Shown here: one piece after another, positions 1-7,459 of the stretch
Layout of the letters: every line of letters begins with the position of its first letter
How positions within the stretch are numbered: position 1 is the stretch's first letter
NCBI GenBank assembly: GCA_003131365.1
Contig: PKVB01000042.1
Coordinates: 1 to 9,573 of the forward strand
DNA from: Gemmatimonadota bacterium
Lineage (GTDB): Bacteria > Gemmatimonadota > Gemmatimonadetes > Gemmatimonadales > Gemmatimonadaceae
Length of the DNA stretch: 9,573 bases
Direction: 5' to 3'
The notes under the pieces: model-generated
The model's database searches: none
The model's input: the letters and a program-made list of their open reading frames with translations, nothing else
What the model was told of the DNA's origin: nothing
Made by a program: the position numbers and the translations under genes

Positions 1-22
1 CTACCAACTGAGCTATTCCCGC
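1..22 (-). tRNA. tRNA-Gly (probably GCC anticodon), 5' portion only, cut by window edge
   Basis: Read on the minus strand, the first 22 bases give a 7-nt acceptor strand GCGGGAA, the TA linker at positions 8-9, and a D-arm beginning GCTCAGTTGGTAG. This matches the start of bacterial tRNA-Gly(GCC) as I remember it from Escherichia coli. The 5' end of the mature tRNA is at 22. The anticodon, T-arm and 3' end lie outside the window, so the amino-acid identity rests on the acceptor strand and D-arm only. The gene is transcribed away from the barrel-protein gene that starts at 140. Confidence 0.85.
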
Positions 23-99
23 AAGCAGTGACAAAGCTACCCGTGAAAAACGACGCCAACAAGCGGCGCGCGTGTCTCTGACAGTCTCGCAATTTCAAG

Positions 100-127
100 T
101 TGCCAAAACCTCGCACGACATGATAAC
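100..127 (+). promoter_or_regulatory. Candidate sigma-70-type promoter for the barrel-protein gene
   Basis: A -35-like TTGCCA (100-105, five of six consensus positions) is followed after 16 bp by a -10-like GATAAC (122-127, four of six). Transcription would then begin around 133-135, only about 5-7 nt before the ATG at 140. That fits the absence of a Shine-Dalgarno sequence and suggests a nearly leaderless mRNA. The call rests on consensus matching alone, and the promoter preferences of this organism are unknown. Confidence 0.35.
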
Positions 128-139
128 GTCCCCGAACCT

Positions 140-1858
140 ATGCCGCGTCTCTTGGTCAACGTTTCAACGGTAGCTCTGGCATTCTTGGCGTTTTTCGCCA
201 ATCCGGCACGCGCCCAGCGCGTGCTCGGCGTTGGCGACGACGCCCTGGTGCTGCCTCGTGGCGCGTTCCGGTTCCAGATTACCGGCAATTGGAGCTGGTT
301 CAACGAGCGTTACGGTATGGACACGCCCGGTCGGCCAGACGGTGCCCTCGAGCCGCTCGGAGTCGACTTCACCCTCGATACGATTGGAGTGAAGCAGTTC
401 CCGAACCTCGCCGCTCTGCAGACGGGAGTCCGAAACCTTATCGGAGATCCGAACTGGAACCCGACGCTCGGCAACACCCTGGTGAACCTCCGCGACCGGG
501 TCACCGCCTTTCCGATGGTATTCGAGCTGGGACTCTCGAAACGATTATCGCTTGGGATTCAGGTGCCGTATGTCCAGACGCGGGCCACGGCCTTCTTCAA
601 CGTCAACACCAGCGAAACGCAGGGAAACCTCGGGTTCAACCCGGCACTCGGAGTTACAGCGGCCTTCGCTCAGAACTCGGCGATGTACACGCAATTCACA
701 AACGCGGCGAATGCGCTCGAAGGCTCGATCGCCGCCTGCCAGGCAAACCCGGCCGCGTCTCCCTCGTGTCCCACGCTCCTTGCCAATCAGGCGAACGCCG
801 CGATTCTGATCGCCAACTCGAGAGCGTTTGCGGGCGGCGCCGTCGGGCCCCTTGGCGGGCCGTTCAGCGCAAACGGCGGGTTGTACACAACGTCGCCCTT
901 CGTGCCTATCGTCGGGACCGATGCGCAGCTGGCGATCGAAGCGCGAGTGCAGGCATTCAAAGCGCTCTACAGCAGCTTTCTGGGTGCCAGCAATCCGATT
1001 ACCACGAACGGTCCCTTCGCCGCCCAGAGCCGGCTCACTGTGCGTGATGCACAGACCATTCTGACCGACTCGGCGTTCGGGATCAACGCAGCCCCGCTGG
1101 AGACGAACACCAAATCCCATTTCGGCGACATCGATATCGGCGGCAAATTCTCCGTGTTCGATTCCTTCGGCCGCAACACCGCAGCGAGAATGTCGCCACA
1201 GGGCCTGAACTTCCGCACCTCCATCGGAGTAGCCTTCCGTCTCCCGACCGCGCAGATCGAATCACCCGACAACTTCATCGACATTGGCACAGGTCGCAAA
1301 GCGAAGACTGTCGAAGGCAGGTGGTTCGGCGATGTCCTGCTTGGAAAGCATTTCTGGCAGTCCTTCATTGTGCGCTACAACAAGCCGTTCGCCGACGACC
1401 AGGAGATGCGGATCCTCGACCTGCCCAACGAGGAGCTCGCGCCGCTCTATCGCAAGCAGATGGTCCACCGGCAGCTCGGCACCACATTCGAGTTCGAGAC
1501 GGCGCCTCGAATCGTGGTCAACGACTACCTGGCGGTCTCCGGCTGGTACATGTACCGCAACAAGAAGCAGGATGACTACACCGGGACTTTCACGATTCCG
1601 GCGGCGGTGACGGGATTCTCCGATATCACGATCGACGCGGCGACCCTCGATCTCGAGACCGCGCAGACGGAGCAACGACTCGGCGGCGGAATCTCATTCT
1701 CGAATCTGTATTCGTTCGAGCAGGGGAATGCGAGGGTTCCGTTCGAGGTTCAGTACCTGCACTGGCAGACGGTGAAGGGGGCGGGCGGCAATCAGCCCAA
1801 GTTCTTTACCGATCAGATCCAGCTGAGGCTTTACTTCAGGTTGTTCGGGAGGAAGTAG
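140..1858 (+). CDS. Secreted, probable outer-membrane beta-barrel protein of unknown function
   Basis: This 572-residue protein was not recognised as a named family. Residues 1-26 form a signal peptide: basic start MPR, hydrophobic core around 8-20, and likely signal peptidase I cleavage after ARA at 23-25. Alternating polar/hydrophobic, aromatic-rich stretches typical of barrel strands occur near 42-54, 121-145, 326-340, 357-368, 391-413, 443-475 and 511-569. The last is a strong strand with aromatics close to the C terminus (Tyr565, Phe566, Phe569). Residues about 146-320 differ: they are rich in Ala, Asn, Gln and Phe, partly helical in character (261-281), and carry the only two cysteines (Cys200, Cys210). 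The overall look resembles the loosely defined MetA/phenol-degradation-like transporter barrels, but this is only an impression. The ATG at 140 puts the signal peptide at the N terminus, although no Shine-Dalgarno sequence precedes it. The gene stands alone, divergent from the tRNA and convergent with recN. Confidence 0.85.
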   Translation: MPRLLVNVSTVALAFLAFFANPARAQRVLGVGDDALVLPRGAFRFQITGNWSWFNERYGMDTPGRPDGALEPLGVDFTLDTIGVKQFPNLAALQTGVRNLIGDPNWNPTLGNTLVNLRDRVTAFPMVFELGLSKRLSLGIQVPYVQTRATAFFNVNTSETQGNLGFNPALGVTAAFAQNSAMYTQFTNAANALEGSIAACQANPAASPSCPTLLANQANAAILIANSRAFAGGAVGPLGGPFSANGGLYTTSPFVPIVGTDAQLAIEARVQAFKALYSSFLGASNPITTNGPFAAQSRLTVRDAQTILTDSAFGINAAPLETNTKSHFGDIDIGGKFSVFDSFGRNTAARMSPQGLNFRTSIGVAFRLPTAQIESPDNFIDIGTGRKAKTVEGRWFGDVLLGKHFWQSFIVRYNKPFADDQEMRILDLPNEELAPLYRKQMVHRQLGTTFEFETAPRIVVNDYLAVSGWYMYRNKKQDDYTGTFTIPAAVTGFSDITIDAATLDLETAQTEQRLGGGISFSNLYSFEQGNARVPFEVQYLHWQTVKGAGGNQPKFFTDQIQLRLYFRLFGRK

Positions 1859-1867
1859 AGGCGATAC

Positions 1868-2060
1868 TGCAAAAGCAAAGAACGGGGTGGGAGGCGTCAG
1901 AGTTGCCAGATTGTCAGTTCACGACGCCCGGACTTGCCTCTGTGGCGTGAGAGTGCCTGAACCCGCGTGCCTGTACTCCGAATCGCGATAGTGCGGTCTG
2001 GGCGTAGTGAACTGACAGCTCCTTACTGTGCTACTGACGCCTCCCGCCCGTTCTTTTGCA
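1868..2060. repeat. Two-tier imperfect inverted repeat, about 193 bp
   Basis: The element begins TGCAAAAG (1868-1875) and ends with its reverse complement CTTTTGCA (2053-2060). Moving inward are the 22-bp stem (1877-1900 with 2034-2056), an unpaired zone (1901-1912 against 2017-2033), and a second stem in which 1913-1933 matches the reverse complement of 1996-2016 at 19 of 21 positions. Left over is a 62-nt core at 1934-1995, which has a possible small hairpin GAGTGC/GTACTC. Each arm can also pair internally (GGCGTC at 1893-1898 with GACGCC at 1923-1928), so alternative folds exist. It could be a terminator, a miniature mobile or repeat element, or a structured RNA. No target-site duplication is visible at its ends and no open reading frame in it looks genuine. 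Confidence 0.75.
1877..2056. terminator. Large bidirectional terminator-like inverted repeat between convergent genes
   Basis: The arm at 1877-1900 (AAAGAACGGG, then GT, then GGGAGGCGTCAG) is complementary to 2034-2056 (CTGACGCCTCCC, then G, then CCCGTTCTTT). This gives 22 base pairs interrupted only by a 2-versus-1 nt bulge. The stem is GC-rich, with A-rich bases on its left shoulder and TTCTTTT on its right. It can therefore end in a short U-rich tract when read from either side, as expected between the convergent barrel gene (stop at 1858) and recN (stop at 2083). The unusual point is the 133-nt apical region, which contains a second stem. Terminator function is inferred from position and structure. 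Confidence 0.55.
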
Positions 2061-2082
2061 TCCACAAGAACCCGCGACGGGA

Positions 2083-3756
2083 CTACCGGGGCCCCGCAGC
2101 GGTCTCCAGAAGCTCCTTGGCATGCGCGCGACTCACCTTGCTTTCCGGATCCCCGCCCAGCATCCGCGCAATCTCATTCACTCTGCTCGTTCCCTCGAGC
2201 ACCGTGATGTCGGCGGTCGTGACGCCGCCCTTCGCGCCTTTCGCCACGACGATGTGGTGGTGCGCGCGAGCGGCGATCTGCGGCAGATGCGAGATCGCGA
2301 ACACCTGATGCTCCTTCGCCACGCGGCGCAACGTGTCGCCGACCTGAAGGCCCACGCGGCCGCCGATTCCGGCATCCACCTCGTCGAATATCAACGTCGG
2401 CACGTGATCGACGCGCGCCAGAATGGTCTTGAGTGCGAGCATCACACGGGAGAGCTCTCCTCCTGACGCGACACGCGCAAGCGGGCGATCGTCGTGCCCG
2501 ACATTGAGCGCGACGCGAAACTCGACATCCTCGGCGCCTTCCGCCGTGGGTTCGTCGCGCGCGACGAGAGACACCGTGAAACGGCCATCGGGCATTCCGA
2601 GCGGTGGCAGCAGCGCGTCGACGGCCTTGGCGAGCTTGTTCGCCGCGGAAAGCCGCAAGTCGGAGAGTTTCTCAGCCTCGGCGGACAGGCGTCGGCGAGC
2701 GTCCGCTTCGCGCGCGGTGAGATTCGCGAGATCGAACTGCGCCGTGTCGATCAGATCCAGCTCCGCGCGCGCGGACCGGCCAGCCTCGATCACGTTGTCG
2801 AGCGACGGGCCGTACTTCTTGAGCAGCCCGAAGAGTCGATCGCGGCGCTGGCGCACGTCGTCGAGACGCGCGGGATCGAGATCCACCGAGCCCGCATAGT
2901 CTTCCACGCTTCGCGCCAGCTCCTGGAGCGCGTAAAAACCCGCGTCGAACAGCTCCTGCATCCGCGCCGCGGAAGGATCGATGCGTTCTATAGACGTTAG
3001 CGGACGCTGGGACGCCGCGAGCTGACTCAACACGCTGGCGTCTTCTCCGGAGAGAAGCTCGCTCAGGCTGCTCGCCAGTGTGCGGAGCTCGTCGGCGTTT
3101 TCGAGCACCCGCGCTTCGTCCTGGAGCTTGGCATCTTCGCCGGGCGAAAGACGCGCATCCTCGATCTCCTTCGCGACGTGCCTCAGATAGTCCGCTCGCT
3201 TCTCCGCTTCGGCGCGGCGCGACGAGAGGCTCGAGATCTCGCGGCGCACGCTCGAGAGCTGCGCGTAGGTGCCGCGAACAAGCACTGCTTGCGGCTCGGC
3301 CCCGCCGAACGCGTCCAGGATCCGGCGCTGCGATTCGCCATCGAGCAGTGTCTGCGCGTCGTGCTGGCCGTGCAGATTCACGAGCTGGCGCCCGATCTCC
3401 GCCAGCACCGTGGCGGTCACCGTGGCACCATTGATCCAGGCGCGCCCACGTCCGTTCGTCGCGATCTCGCGCTTCAGGACGAGCGTGTCGTCCTCGACCT
3501 CTATTCCGTGGTCGTCAGCGAGCGCGGCGATTCCCTTCAGCTTCGCGACGTCGAACACGCCCTCGACGGTCGCCTTGTCCGCTCCGGAGCGGATCAGATC
3601 AGCGCTCGCCCTCTCTCCAAGCAATAGTCCCAGCGCTCCGACGATAATGGACTTTCCGGCACCCGTCTCTCCAGAGAGGACGTTGAAGCCCTCGCCGAGC
3701 GGAAGCGTCACCTGCTCGATGATCGCGAAGTTCCGGATACGCAGCTCTGTCAGCAT
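2083..3756 (-). CDS. recN: DNA repair ATPase RecN
   Basis: This is an SMC-like ATPase that acts in recombinational repair of double-strand breaks, in the cytoplasm on DNA. With the start at 3756 the protein is 557 residues, close to the E. coli length of about 553. The Walker A box GETGAGKS is at 29-36, LHGQHD at 128-133, the ABC signature SGGELS at 431-436 and Walker B LIFDEVDAGIGG at 455-466, followed by the ISHLPQIAA stretch. Two coiled-coil arms lie at about 160-230 and 330-380. The frame stays open 12 codons further upstream, but starting at 3756 places the family-typical MLTELRIRNFAII at the N terminus. It also gives a TGATG overlap with the nadK stop, so that start is preferred. There is no clear Shine-Dalgarno sequence, and translation is probably coupled to nadK. 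It is the last gene of the cluster and runs into the terminator-like repeat. Confidence 0.97.
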   Translation of the reverse strand: MLTELRIRNFAIIEQVTLPLGEGFNVLSGETGAGKSIIVGALGLLLGERASADLIRSGADKATVEGVFDVAKLKGIAALADDHGIEVEDDTLVLKREIATNGRGRAWINGATVTATVLAEIGRQLVNLHGQHDAQTLLDGESQRRILDAFGGAEPQAVLVRGTYAQLSSVRREISSLSSRRAEAEKRADYLRHVAKEIEDARLSPGEDAKLQDEARVLENADELRTLASSLSELLSGEDASVLSQLAASQRPLTSIERIDPSAARMQELFDAGFYALQELARSVEDYAGSVDLDPARLDDVRQRRDRLFGLLKKYGPSLDNVIEAGRSARAELDLIDTAQFDLANLTAREADARRRLSAEAEKLSDLRLSAANKLAKAVDALLPPLGMPDGRFTVSLVARDEPTAEGAEDVEFRVALNVGHDDRPLARVASGGELSRVMLALKTILARVDHVPTLIFDEVDAGIGGRVGLQVGDTLRRVAKEHQVFAISHLPQIAARAHHHIVVAKGAKGGVTTADITVLEGTSRVNEIARMLGGDPESKVSRAHAKELLETAAGPR

Positions 3757-4622
3757 CAGTACGGCTGGTCGCGGTCGGGCAATCCTCCCCAACCGAGTTT
3801 GACCCGCATTCGCTCGAAGAACGTCGCACCGGGAAAGCGAATGATGCGAACGGGATTGTCGGCCCTTCTCACCTTGAGCTTCTCGCCCTTCACGAAGCTC
3901 GTTCCGACCTGTCCGTCCCCCGTAACCAGAAGTTCCGTCGGAGTCTCGTTTGCTTCCACCGTCACTTCAGCGTCGGCGGGGATTACGAGGGAGCGAACCG
4001 CGAGAGTGTGCGGAGAGATCGGTGTGATGATAATGGACTCCACCGTCGGCACCACTACTGGTCCCCCCGCGGAAAGACTGTAGGCGGTGGACCCGGTGGG
4101 AGTGGAGATCACGACGCCATCGGCGGCGTAGGTGCCAATGCTTTCACCGTCGACGAAGACGTTCAGCCGCACGACGCGGGCGAAGCCGCCCTTGTGGAGT
4201 ACGAAATCATTGAGCGCCCGCCACTGCTTGCGCGCTTCGCCGTCGGAGCTGATCACACGGGCGGTGAGAGCCATCCGCGGCTGGGCAACGTAATCCCCGC
4301 TCGCCAGATTCCTGAGCGCGGGCTCGAAGTCGCTGCTCAGGCAGCTGGTGAGAAATCCGAGACGCCCGAGATTCACGCCGAGTATCGGAATGTCGCGTCC
4401 GTCGAGAAAGCGCGCGCCGCGGAGCAGAGTCCCGTCGCCGCCCAAGGTCACGAGCGCGTCGAGCTGCTGCGCATCCTCGAGACGCGCACCCTTCCCTGCT
4501 ATCTCGTGAAGGCCCTGCTCGAGCAGCGGCTCGATCTTGAGGCTGGGCGCAACGCGAAAGAGCGTGCGCAGAATTTCAGGCAGCTCATCGTATCCCTGAT
4601 GCCCGATGACGCCAAGCCGCAT
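3756..4622 (-). CDS. nadK: NAD kinase
   Basis: This cytoplasmic enzyme phosphorylates NAD to NADP using ATP or polyphosphate. The 288-residue length is normal for the bacterial family (about 290). The diagnostic GGDGT motif is at 61-65, with the catalytic Asp63. It is followed by NLGRLGFLT at 84-92, the ND pair at 138-139 within ALNDFVLHK, the conserved TPTGSTAYSLSAGGP at 174-188, and ITPISPHTL at 199-207. The ATG overlaps the dxs stop as TGATG, and the nadK stop overlaps the recN ATG in the same way. No Shine-Dalgarno sequence is apparent. NADP supply links logically to the NADPH-using MEP pathway begun by the upstream dxs, but the nadK-recN neighbourhood is also conserved in other phyla without an obvious functional reason. 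Confidence 0.97.
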   Translation of the reverse strand: MRLGVIGHQGYDELPEILRTLFRVAPSLKIEPLLEQGLHEIAGKGARLEDAQQLDALVTLGGDGTLLRGARFLDGRDIPILGVNLGRLGFLTSCLSSDFEPALRNLASGDYVAQPRMALTARVISSDGEARKQWRALNDFVLHKGGFARVVRLNVFVDGESIGTYAADGVVISTPTGSTAYSLSAGGPVVVPTVESIIITPISPHTLAVRSLVIPADAEVTVEANETPTELLVTGDGQVGTSFVKGEKLKVRRADNPVRIIRFPGATFFERMRVKLGWGGLPDRDQPY

Positions 4623-6574
4623 CAGACGGCACGAAGGTGGGTGCCCCGCGAGCTCCCCAATCCGAACGCATCGCTCGCCCGGTGCGCGATCCCGCGCGGG
4701 TCGAGCCCCAGAAGCGCGAGCTGCTTCGCGCGCGGCGCCTGATCCACGAATTCGTCCGGCACTCCGTGCGCCACCACCCTCACCGACGAATCCATCTCCG
4801 CGATCACGGCCGCCATGCGCGCTCCAAAGCCGTTGACGACGGTTCCTTCCTCGACCACCAGAATGTTGCGGTGATCGCCGACGATCTCGGCCAGCACTCT
4901 CGCGTCATAGGGCTTGAGATATCTGCAGTTCACCACCGTCGCGCTCACACCGCCATCCGCGAGGATGTCCGCAGCAGCAAGCGATGGAAGTACCATGGTC
5001 CCGACCGCGAGGATCGCGACTTCTTTGCCCGCATCACGGCTGGCGCTGGTGCCGCGGCGGAGAACTTCCCACGAGCCGTGCGGAACCGCCTCGATGTCGG
5101 ACGCCGCCGGAACGGTGTCGGGCGTGGCGTCGCGCGGATACCTGAGACAGAAGGGTCCCTTGTCGTACTCGAGTCCGCTCCGGAGCAGCGCGATCATCTC
5201 TCTGCCGTTCTTTGGCGCGGTGACGACCATACCGGGAACGGCAAGCATGTAGGCGATGTCGTAGAGCCCCATGTGGGTGGGACCGTCTTCACCGACGACG
5301 CCGGCGCGATCCATCGCGAACACGACCGGCAGGTGCTGGATGGCGACGTCGTGAATGACGTTGTCGTATGCGCGCTGGAGAAACGTCGAGTAAATGGCGC
5401 ACACTGGGCGGATTCCCCCGGTGGCGAGACCGGCCGCGAACGTCACCGCGTGCCCTTCCGCGATTCCGACATCGAAGAAGCGCTCGGGGTACGCCTTCGC
5501 GAACGCGGCGGTTCCCGTTCCACTCGGCATTGCCCCAGTGATTGCGACGAGTCGCGGGTTCTCATTCGCGAGCTCGACCAGGCCCTGTCCGAAAGCCGCG
5601 GTGTATGCCGAATTCGCGGAGGAAACTTTGCGCTGTTTACCGGTTGCCGGATCGTGTCCCGGCGGCAGCGCGTGCCACTTCTCGATGTGTTCGCCCGCTG
5701 GAAAGCCTTTCCCTTTCTGCGTGATGCAATGAATGAGACGCGGTCCGCTCATGTCTCTTACGGCCGCGAAGGTATCCATCAGCGCGTCGATGTCGTGACC
5801 GTCAATTGGGCCGAAGTAGCGGAAGCCGAGCTCCTCGAAGAGAACGCCTGGAGTGAAGAAGGTTTTCACGCTCTCCTCCCACTTCCTCACCAGCGTGCCT
5901 ACTCCGGCGAGCGGGCCCGGCGCGGCGTCGATCACGGCTCCGATCGCGGACCGTACACGGTTATACAACGGGTTCCGCTGAATCGAAGTCAGGTACTTCG
6001 ACATCGCGCCCACGTTGGGCGCGATCGACATCTCGTTGTCGTTGAGAATGACGATGAAGTCGCGCTCCGATGCGCCCGCGTTGTTGAGACCTTCGTACGC
6101 CAGCCCGCAGGTGAGCGCTCCATCTCCAAGAATCGAGACGACCTTGAAGTCCTCGCCGTTGAGATCGCGGGCGACGGCCATTCCGTAACCCGCGGATATA
6201 GCCGTCCCCGCATGTCCGGCGCCGAAGGTGTCGTACTCGCTCTCCGTTCGCTTGAGGAATCCCGACAGCCCGTTCTCCTGGCGAAGCGTTTCGAATTTGC
6301 CGGCGCGGCCGGTGAGGAATTTGTGCGGGTAGCCCTGATGCCCCACGTCCCAGACGATCCGGTCCCTTGGCGCATCGAACACGGCGTGCAGCGCCACCGT
6401 CAGCTCGACCACACCGAGCCCGGCGCCAATGTGGCCGCCCGTCCGTGAGCACGTCTCGATGAGACGGACGCGCATCTCTTCGGAGACGGCGCGCAGCTCG
6501 TCGCGCGTCATCGGCTTGAGATCCGCGGGGGAGTGGATTCGGTCGAGGATTGACATGTCTTGCGTGTTATTCAC
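4622..6574 (-). CDS. dxs: 1-deoxy-D-xylulose-5-phosphate synthase
   Basis: This enzyme condenses pyruvate and glyceraldehyde 3-phosphate, using thiamine diphosphate, to give DXP. DXP is the entry to the MEP isoprenoid pathway and a precursor of thiamine and pyridoxal. The protein is 650 residues if it starts at the GTG at 6574. It shows the N-terminal TGGHIGAGLG (45-54), VGHQGYPHK (77-85), the ThDP/Mg motif GDGALT (150-155) with LNDNEMSIAPNVG (177-189), and PIDGHD (256-261). The pyrimidine-domain IAEGHAVT has its catalytic Glu at about 373, and DRAGVVGEDGPTH begins at about 422. The GTG start overlaps the ispA stop as GTGA. An in-frame ATG at 6556 would give a 644-residue protein starting MSILDRI, as in many homologues. 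Neither start has a good Shine-Dalgarno sequence, so the choice is open. All key residues examined are present and the gene looks intact. Confidence 0.97.
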   Translation of the reverse strand: MNNTQDMSILDRIHSPADLKPMTRDELRAVSEEMRVRLIETCSRTGGHIGAGLGVVELTVALHAVFDAPRDRIVWDVGHQGYPHKFLTGRAGKFETLRQENGLSGFLKRTESEYDTFGAGHAGTAISAGYGMAVARDLNGEDFKVVSILGDGALTCGLAYEGLNNAGASERDFIVILNDNEMSIAPNVGAMSKYLTSIQRNPLYNRVRSAIGAVIDAAPGPLAGVGTLVRKWEESVKTFFTPGVLFEELGFRYFGPIDGHDIDALMDTFAAVRDMSGPRLIHCITQKGKGFPAGEHIEKWHALPPGHDPATGKQRKVSSANSAYTAAFGQGLVELANENPRLVAITGAMPSGTGTAAFAKAYPERFFDVGIAEGHAVTFAAGLATGGIRPVCAIYSTFLQRAYDNVIHDVAIQHLPVVFAMDRAGVVGEDGPTHMGLYDIAYMLAVPGMVVTAPKNGREMIALLRSGLEYDKGPFCLRYPRDATPDTVPAASDIEAVPHGSWEVLRRGTSASRDAGKEVAILAVGTMVLPSLAAADILADGGVSATVVNCRYLKPYDARVLAEIVGDHRNILVVEEGTVVNGFGARMAAVIAEMDSSVRVVAHGVPDEFVDQAPRAKQLALLGLDPRGIAHRASDAFGLGSSRGTHLRAV

Positions 6575-7455
6575 GACGTACGGGTAACCATGAAATTAGC
6601 CACTTCTGAAAGCTCCCGCGTGAGCATTTTCTGCTCCCCGAGGCTCTCCAGACCAGCGGCGATGAGGACCTCAGCGCGTTGCCGGGCGCCGTCCACGCCG
6701 AGCAGCGCGGGATAAGTGCTTTTCCCGAGTGCGGCGTCCCTGCCGGTGGTCTTGCCGAGGACGCTCGCTGTCGACGTCACATCGAGGACATCATCCATTA
6801 TCTGGAAGGCAAGTCCCACGGCGCGGCCGTAGCGCTCCAGCGCGGCGAGCTGCGCTTGGCCAACACCCGCTGCGAGGCCGCCCATCCTGACCGAGGCCAC
6901 TATCAACGCGCCCGTCTTGGCGGAGTGAATTCCTTCCCGCTCCTCCAACGACAAGGCCAATCCTTCCCCAGCCAGATCGCGAAGCTGCCCTCCGATCATT
7001 CCCCGCGCTCCGCCGGCGTCGAGCAGGGTTTCGAGAAGCTTCGTCCGCGCTTGCTGGGGCAATCGCATCGATTGAGCAGCGTCGCGCACCACCTTGACCG
7101 CCAGCGGAATCATCGCGACGCCTCCCAGTATCGCGGTTCTCGAGCCGTGAACTTTGTGCACCGTCGGCCGGCCGCGGCGCATGTCGTCGTCATCCATGCA
7201 CGGTAGATCGTCGTGCATCAGCGAGTAGGAGTGAATCACTTCGGGCGCGCACGCGAGGAGGCTCGCGTCGTCCGTGCCCCCAGCAGCGCGATAGGCGTAG
7301 AGAAGAAGAAGCGGGCGCAATCTCTTCCCAGGACTCTTGAGTCCATACCGGATCGCATCGGCCACCGCGACTGGCAGATCGGAGAGGTAGCCCGCGCAGA
7401 TCTCATCCAGCCGCCGCTCGATTGTCTCCCGATCTACCTCGAAGCGTGGCGGCAC
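6571..7455 (-). CDS. ispA: Short-chain polyprenyl diphosphate synthase (farnesyl/geranylgeranyl diphosphate synthase)
   Basis: This trans-prenyltransferase joins isopentenyl diphosphate to allylic diphosphates, making farnesyl or geranylgeranyl diphosphate in the cytoplasm. Starting at the GTG at 7455 gives 294 residues (E. coli IspA has 299). The frame is open further upstream, but that part lies over xseB in another frame and encodes nothing like a prenyltransferase. Conserved elements are GKRLRP (43-48), the first Asp-rich motif DDLPCMDDDD (82-91) followed by RRGRPTVHK, GGQLRDL (155-161), KTGAL (180-184), and the second Asp-rich motif DDVLD (221-225) within FQIMDDVLD. One oddity is the segment AILGGVAMIPLA at about 108-119: the usual alanine-glycine-aspartate box has Val in place of Asp. 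The GTG lies 4 nt after the xseB stop, and the stop overlaps dxs as GTGA. Product chain length cannot be fixed from sequence alone. Confidence 0.94.
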   Translation of the reverse strand: MPPRFEVDRETIERRLDEICAGYLSDLPVAVADAIRYGLKSPGKRLRPLLLLYAYRAAGGTDDASLLACAPEVIHSYSLMHDDLPCMDDDDMRRGRPTVHKVHGSRTAILGGVAMIPLAVKVVRDAAQSMRLPQQARTKLLETLLDAGGARGMIGGQLRDLAGEGLALSLEEREGIHSAKTGALIVASVRMGGLAAGVGQAQLAALERYGRAVGLAFQIMDDVLDVTSTASVLGKTTGRDAALGKSTYPALLGVDGARQRAEVLIAAGLESLGEQKMLTRELSEVANFMVTRTS

Positions 7456-7459
7456 TGCC

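Noticed and set aside
23..70. Possible tRNA promoter on the minus strand (TTGTTG - 17 bp - TAGCTT)
   Set aside because: Only three of six consensus positions match in each box. The location is reasonable but the match is too weak to call.
289..1120. Long frames overlapping the barrel gene on both strands
   Set aside because: They are Arg/Ser-rich, lack domains, and overlap a frame with a clear signal peptide and strand pattern.
2071..2096. Short palindromes at the recN stop (CCCG-CGA-CGGG and CGGGGCCCCG)
   Set aside because: They are short and common in GC-rich DNA. The latter has no loop and lies within the recN coding end.
4637..6448. A 603-codon plus-strand open frame opposite dxs
   Set aside because: It is antisense to a complete, motif-rich dxs. 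Its translation is Arg/His/Val-rich with no recognisable domain, as expected for the complement of a GC-rich gene.
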